From CADCTM01 sp049671305 (GTDB lineage: Bacteria > Cyanobacteriota > Cyanobacteriia > Cyanobacteriales > Coleofasciculaceae), in contig JBATUR010000021.1 of NCBI GenBank assembly GCA_049671305.1, positions 1 to 6,139 of the forward strand: 6,139 bases of DNA, read 5' to 3'. A model generated the notes under the pieces. It did not search any database and was not told where the DNA came from. It was given only the letters and a program-made list of their open reading frames with translations. The position numbers were made by a program, and so were the translations under genes. Below, in pieces: positions 5,262-6,139 of this stretch (the first letter of the stretch is position 1; every line of letters starts with the position of its first letter).

Positions 5262-6139
5262 TTAGACTTTATTAACCACCGATCGCATCACACTAACTGG
5301 GCTATCTGTCGCCGTTGTGCCAATGCTTTCAGGCAAAGGATTTCGGGCTTCAATCAAGCTAATGGCACGGCTCACACTTTCCGGTAAAATTACTACCAAA
5401 CTACCAGGAGTTGCCTGATCCAAAGCCAGATTAATTGCCTCGGTTTCCTGGAGCAAAGTTTCATAACGGCAGTCTGGTTTTTCTTCGCTAATTCCCTGAG
5501 AAATTAACTGTGACGCCTGACCACTGGGGCGATCGCGCAAATCATCATCTTCTTTGATAATAATGCGGTCAAAGATTTTTGCCGAAAGCTTGCCCAAAGC
5601 GACAAAATCTTCATCACGGCGATCGCCAGGACCTCCAACCACGCCAATTGTTTCTCCGGGCCAATTGTTCACAAAACCGCCCAATGCTTCATAACTTGCC
5701 GCATTGTGGGCATAATCAACTAAAGCGTGGTAGCTGCCCAAATTAAACAAATTCATCCGTCCCGGCGTCTGACTCACCGAAGCACGGAAAGTTAGCAACG
5801 CCGCCCGAATTGCCTCTATTGGCACACCCTGAGCAAATGCCGCCAGACTTGCCGCCAGCGCATTAGCAATCATAAACGGCGCCCTGCCTTCCATCGTCAC
5901 AGGCAAATGTACCGCCTGCTCGATCCGCAGCGTCCAATCTCCTTTGAGGATTGACAAAAAGCCATTTTCATACACTGCTGCCAAACCGCCACCACGTGTA
6001 TGATTTTGTACCAATTCATTGCTTGGGTTCATCGAGAAATAAGCGATTTGCCCTTTAACTCGCTCTGCCATAGCGGCAACTAAAGGATCATCAGCATTGA
6101 GAACCGCGTAACCTTTCGGGCTAACAGCTTCTACCACCA
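5262..6139 (-). CDS. cphA: cyanophycin synthetase, C-terminal part (partial)
   Basis: The frame enters from the right edge and ends with TAA at 5262-5264, giving about 292 codons, roughly the last third of a protein that is usually near 900 residues. CphA polymerises aspartate and arginine into cyanophycin, a cytosolic nitrogen store, using ATP. The fragment covers the end of the Mur-ligase-like central domain and its C-terminal lobe. Counting from the GTG at 6137, which is an internal Val codon and not a start, it shows LNADDP (13-18), IANALAA (90-96), TPGRMNLF (124-131), VDYAHN (140-145), GGPGDRRDED (168-177), KEDDD (195-199) and VVILPESVSRAI (248-259). VDYAHN is followed by Ala where Mur-type ligases usually have Pro. 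The ATP-grasp half and the Mur P-loop are outside the window. The gene converges with the cyclase gene across a 222-bp spacer. Confidence 0.95.
   Translation of the reverse strand, partial: VVEAVSPKGYAVLNADDPLVAAMAERVKGQIAYFSMNPSNELVQNHTRGGGLAAVYENGFLSILKGDWTLRIEQAVHLPVTMEGRAPFMIANALAASLAAFAQGVPIEAIRAALLTFRASVSQTPGRMNLFNLGSYHALVDYAHNAASYEALGGFVNNWPGETIGVVGGPGDRRDEDFVALGKLSAKIFDRIIIKEDDDLRDRPSGQASQLISQGISEEKPDCRYETLLQETEAINLALDQATPGSLVVILPESVSRAISLIEARNPLPESIGTTATDSPVSVMRSVVNKV

Larger units (their letters stand above)
1377..5626. repeat. HIP1 octamers (GCGATCGC), seven dispersed copies
   Basis: The palindrome GCGATCGC occurs at 1377-1384, 2529-2536, 2990-2997, 3151-3158, 4707-4714, 5529-5536 and 5619-5626. 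All copies lie inside coding sequence, five in the cyclase gene and two in cphA. This octamer is strongly over-represented in many cyanobacterial genomes and is the main compositional sign of the host. The first 1376 bases have none. Confidence 0.9.

Noticed and set aside
6135..6137. GTG as the start codon of the minus-strand gene
   Set aside because: It is an internal Val codon of cphA; the Mur-ligase central domain and the ATP-grasp half must lie upstream, beyond the right edge.

Overview
The window comes from a cyanobacterium. It carries the 3' end of a cyanophycin synthetase gene, seven copies of the cyanobacterial octamer GCGATCGC (HIP1), and a pair of small regulators that resemble families named after Synechocystis slr1658 and slr1659 (recognised from memory). 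The genus cannot be fixed from the sequence; a Nostocales- or Chroococcidiopsis-like cyanobacterium would fit.

Layout. Bases 1-180 are the last 59 codons of a SpoIIE/RsbU-type PP2C phosphatase. Seventeen bases later comes a 192-residue GHKL-like kinase (198-776), then a 114-residue STAS-domain protein with the phosphosite-type motif NSSGM (821-1165). Together they form a phosphatase / kinase / switch-protein partner-switching module. After a 118-bp gap, a 1251-residue class III nucleotidyl cyclase (1284-5039) is encoded on the same strand. A convergent 222-bp spacer (5040-5261) contains a hairpin that probably terminates the opposite gene. From 5262 to the right edge, on the minus strand, lies the C-terminal third of cphA.

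The most interesting object is the cyclase. Its first ~360 residues are a complete UrtA/AmiC-type (urea or short amide) periplasmic-binding-protein fold. It has no signal peptide, and an in-frame stop four codons upstream of the ATG leaves no room for one. A coiled coil, GAF, PAS, GAF and PAS domains follow, then a catalytic domain with every adenylyl-cyclase residue in place. The protein reads as a cytosolic amide- or urea-like ligand sensor wired directly to cAMP production.

The order PP2C / kinase / STAS / cyclase resembles the Pseudomonas SiaABCD system, where the unphosphorylated STAS-like SiaC activates the diguanylate cyclase SiaD. The inference offered here, unproven by sequence, is that the STAS protein modulates the adenylyl cyclase in a cAMP version of that circuit. 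The neighbouring cphA gene, for nitrogen storage, gives a suggestive but weak link to nitrogen status.
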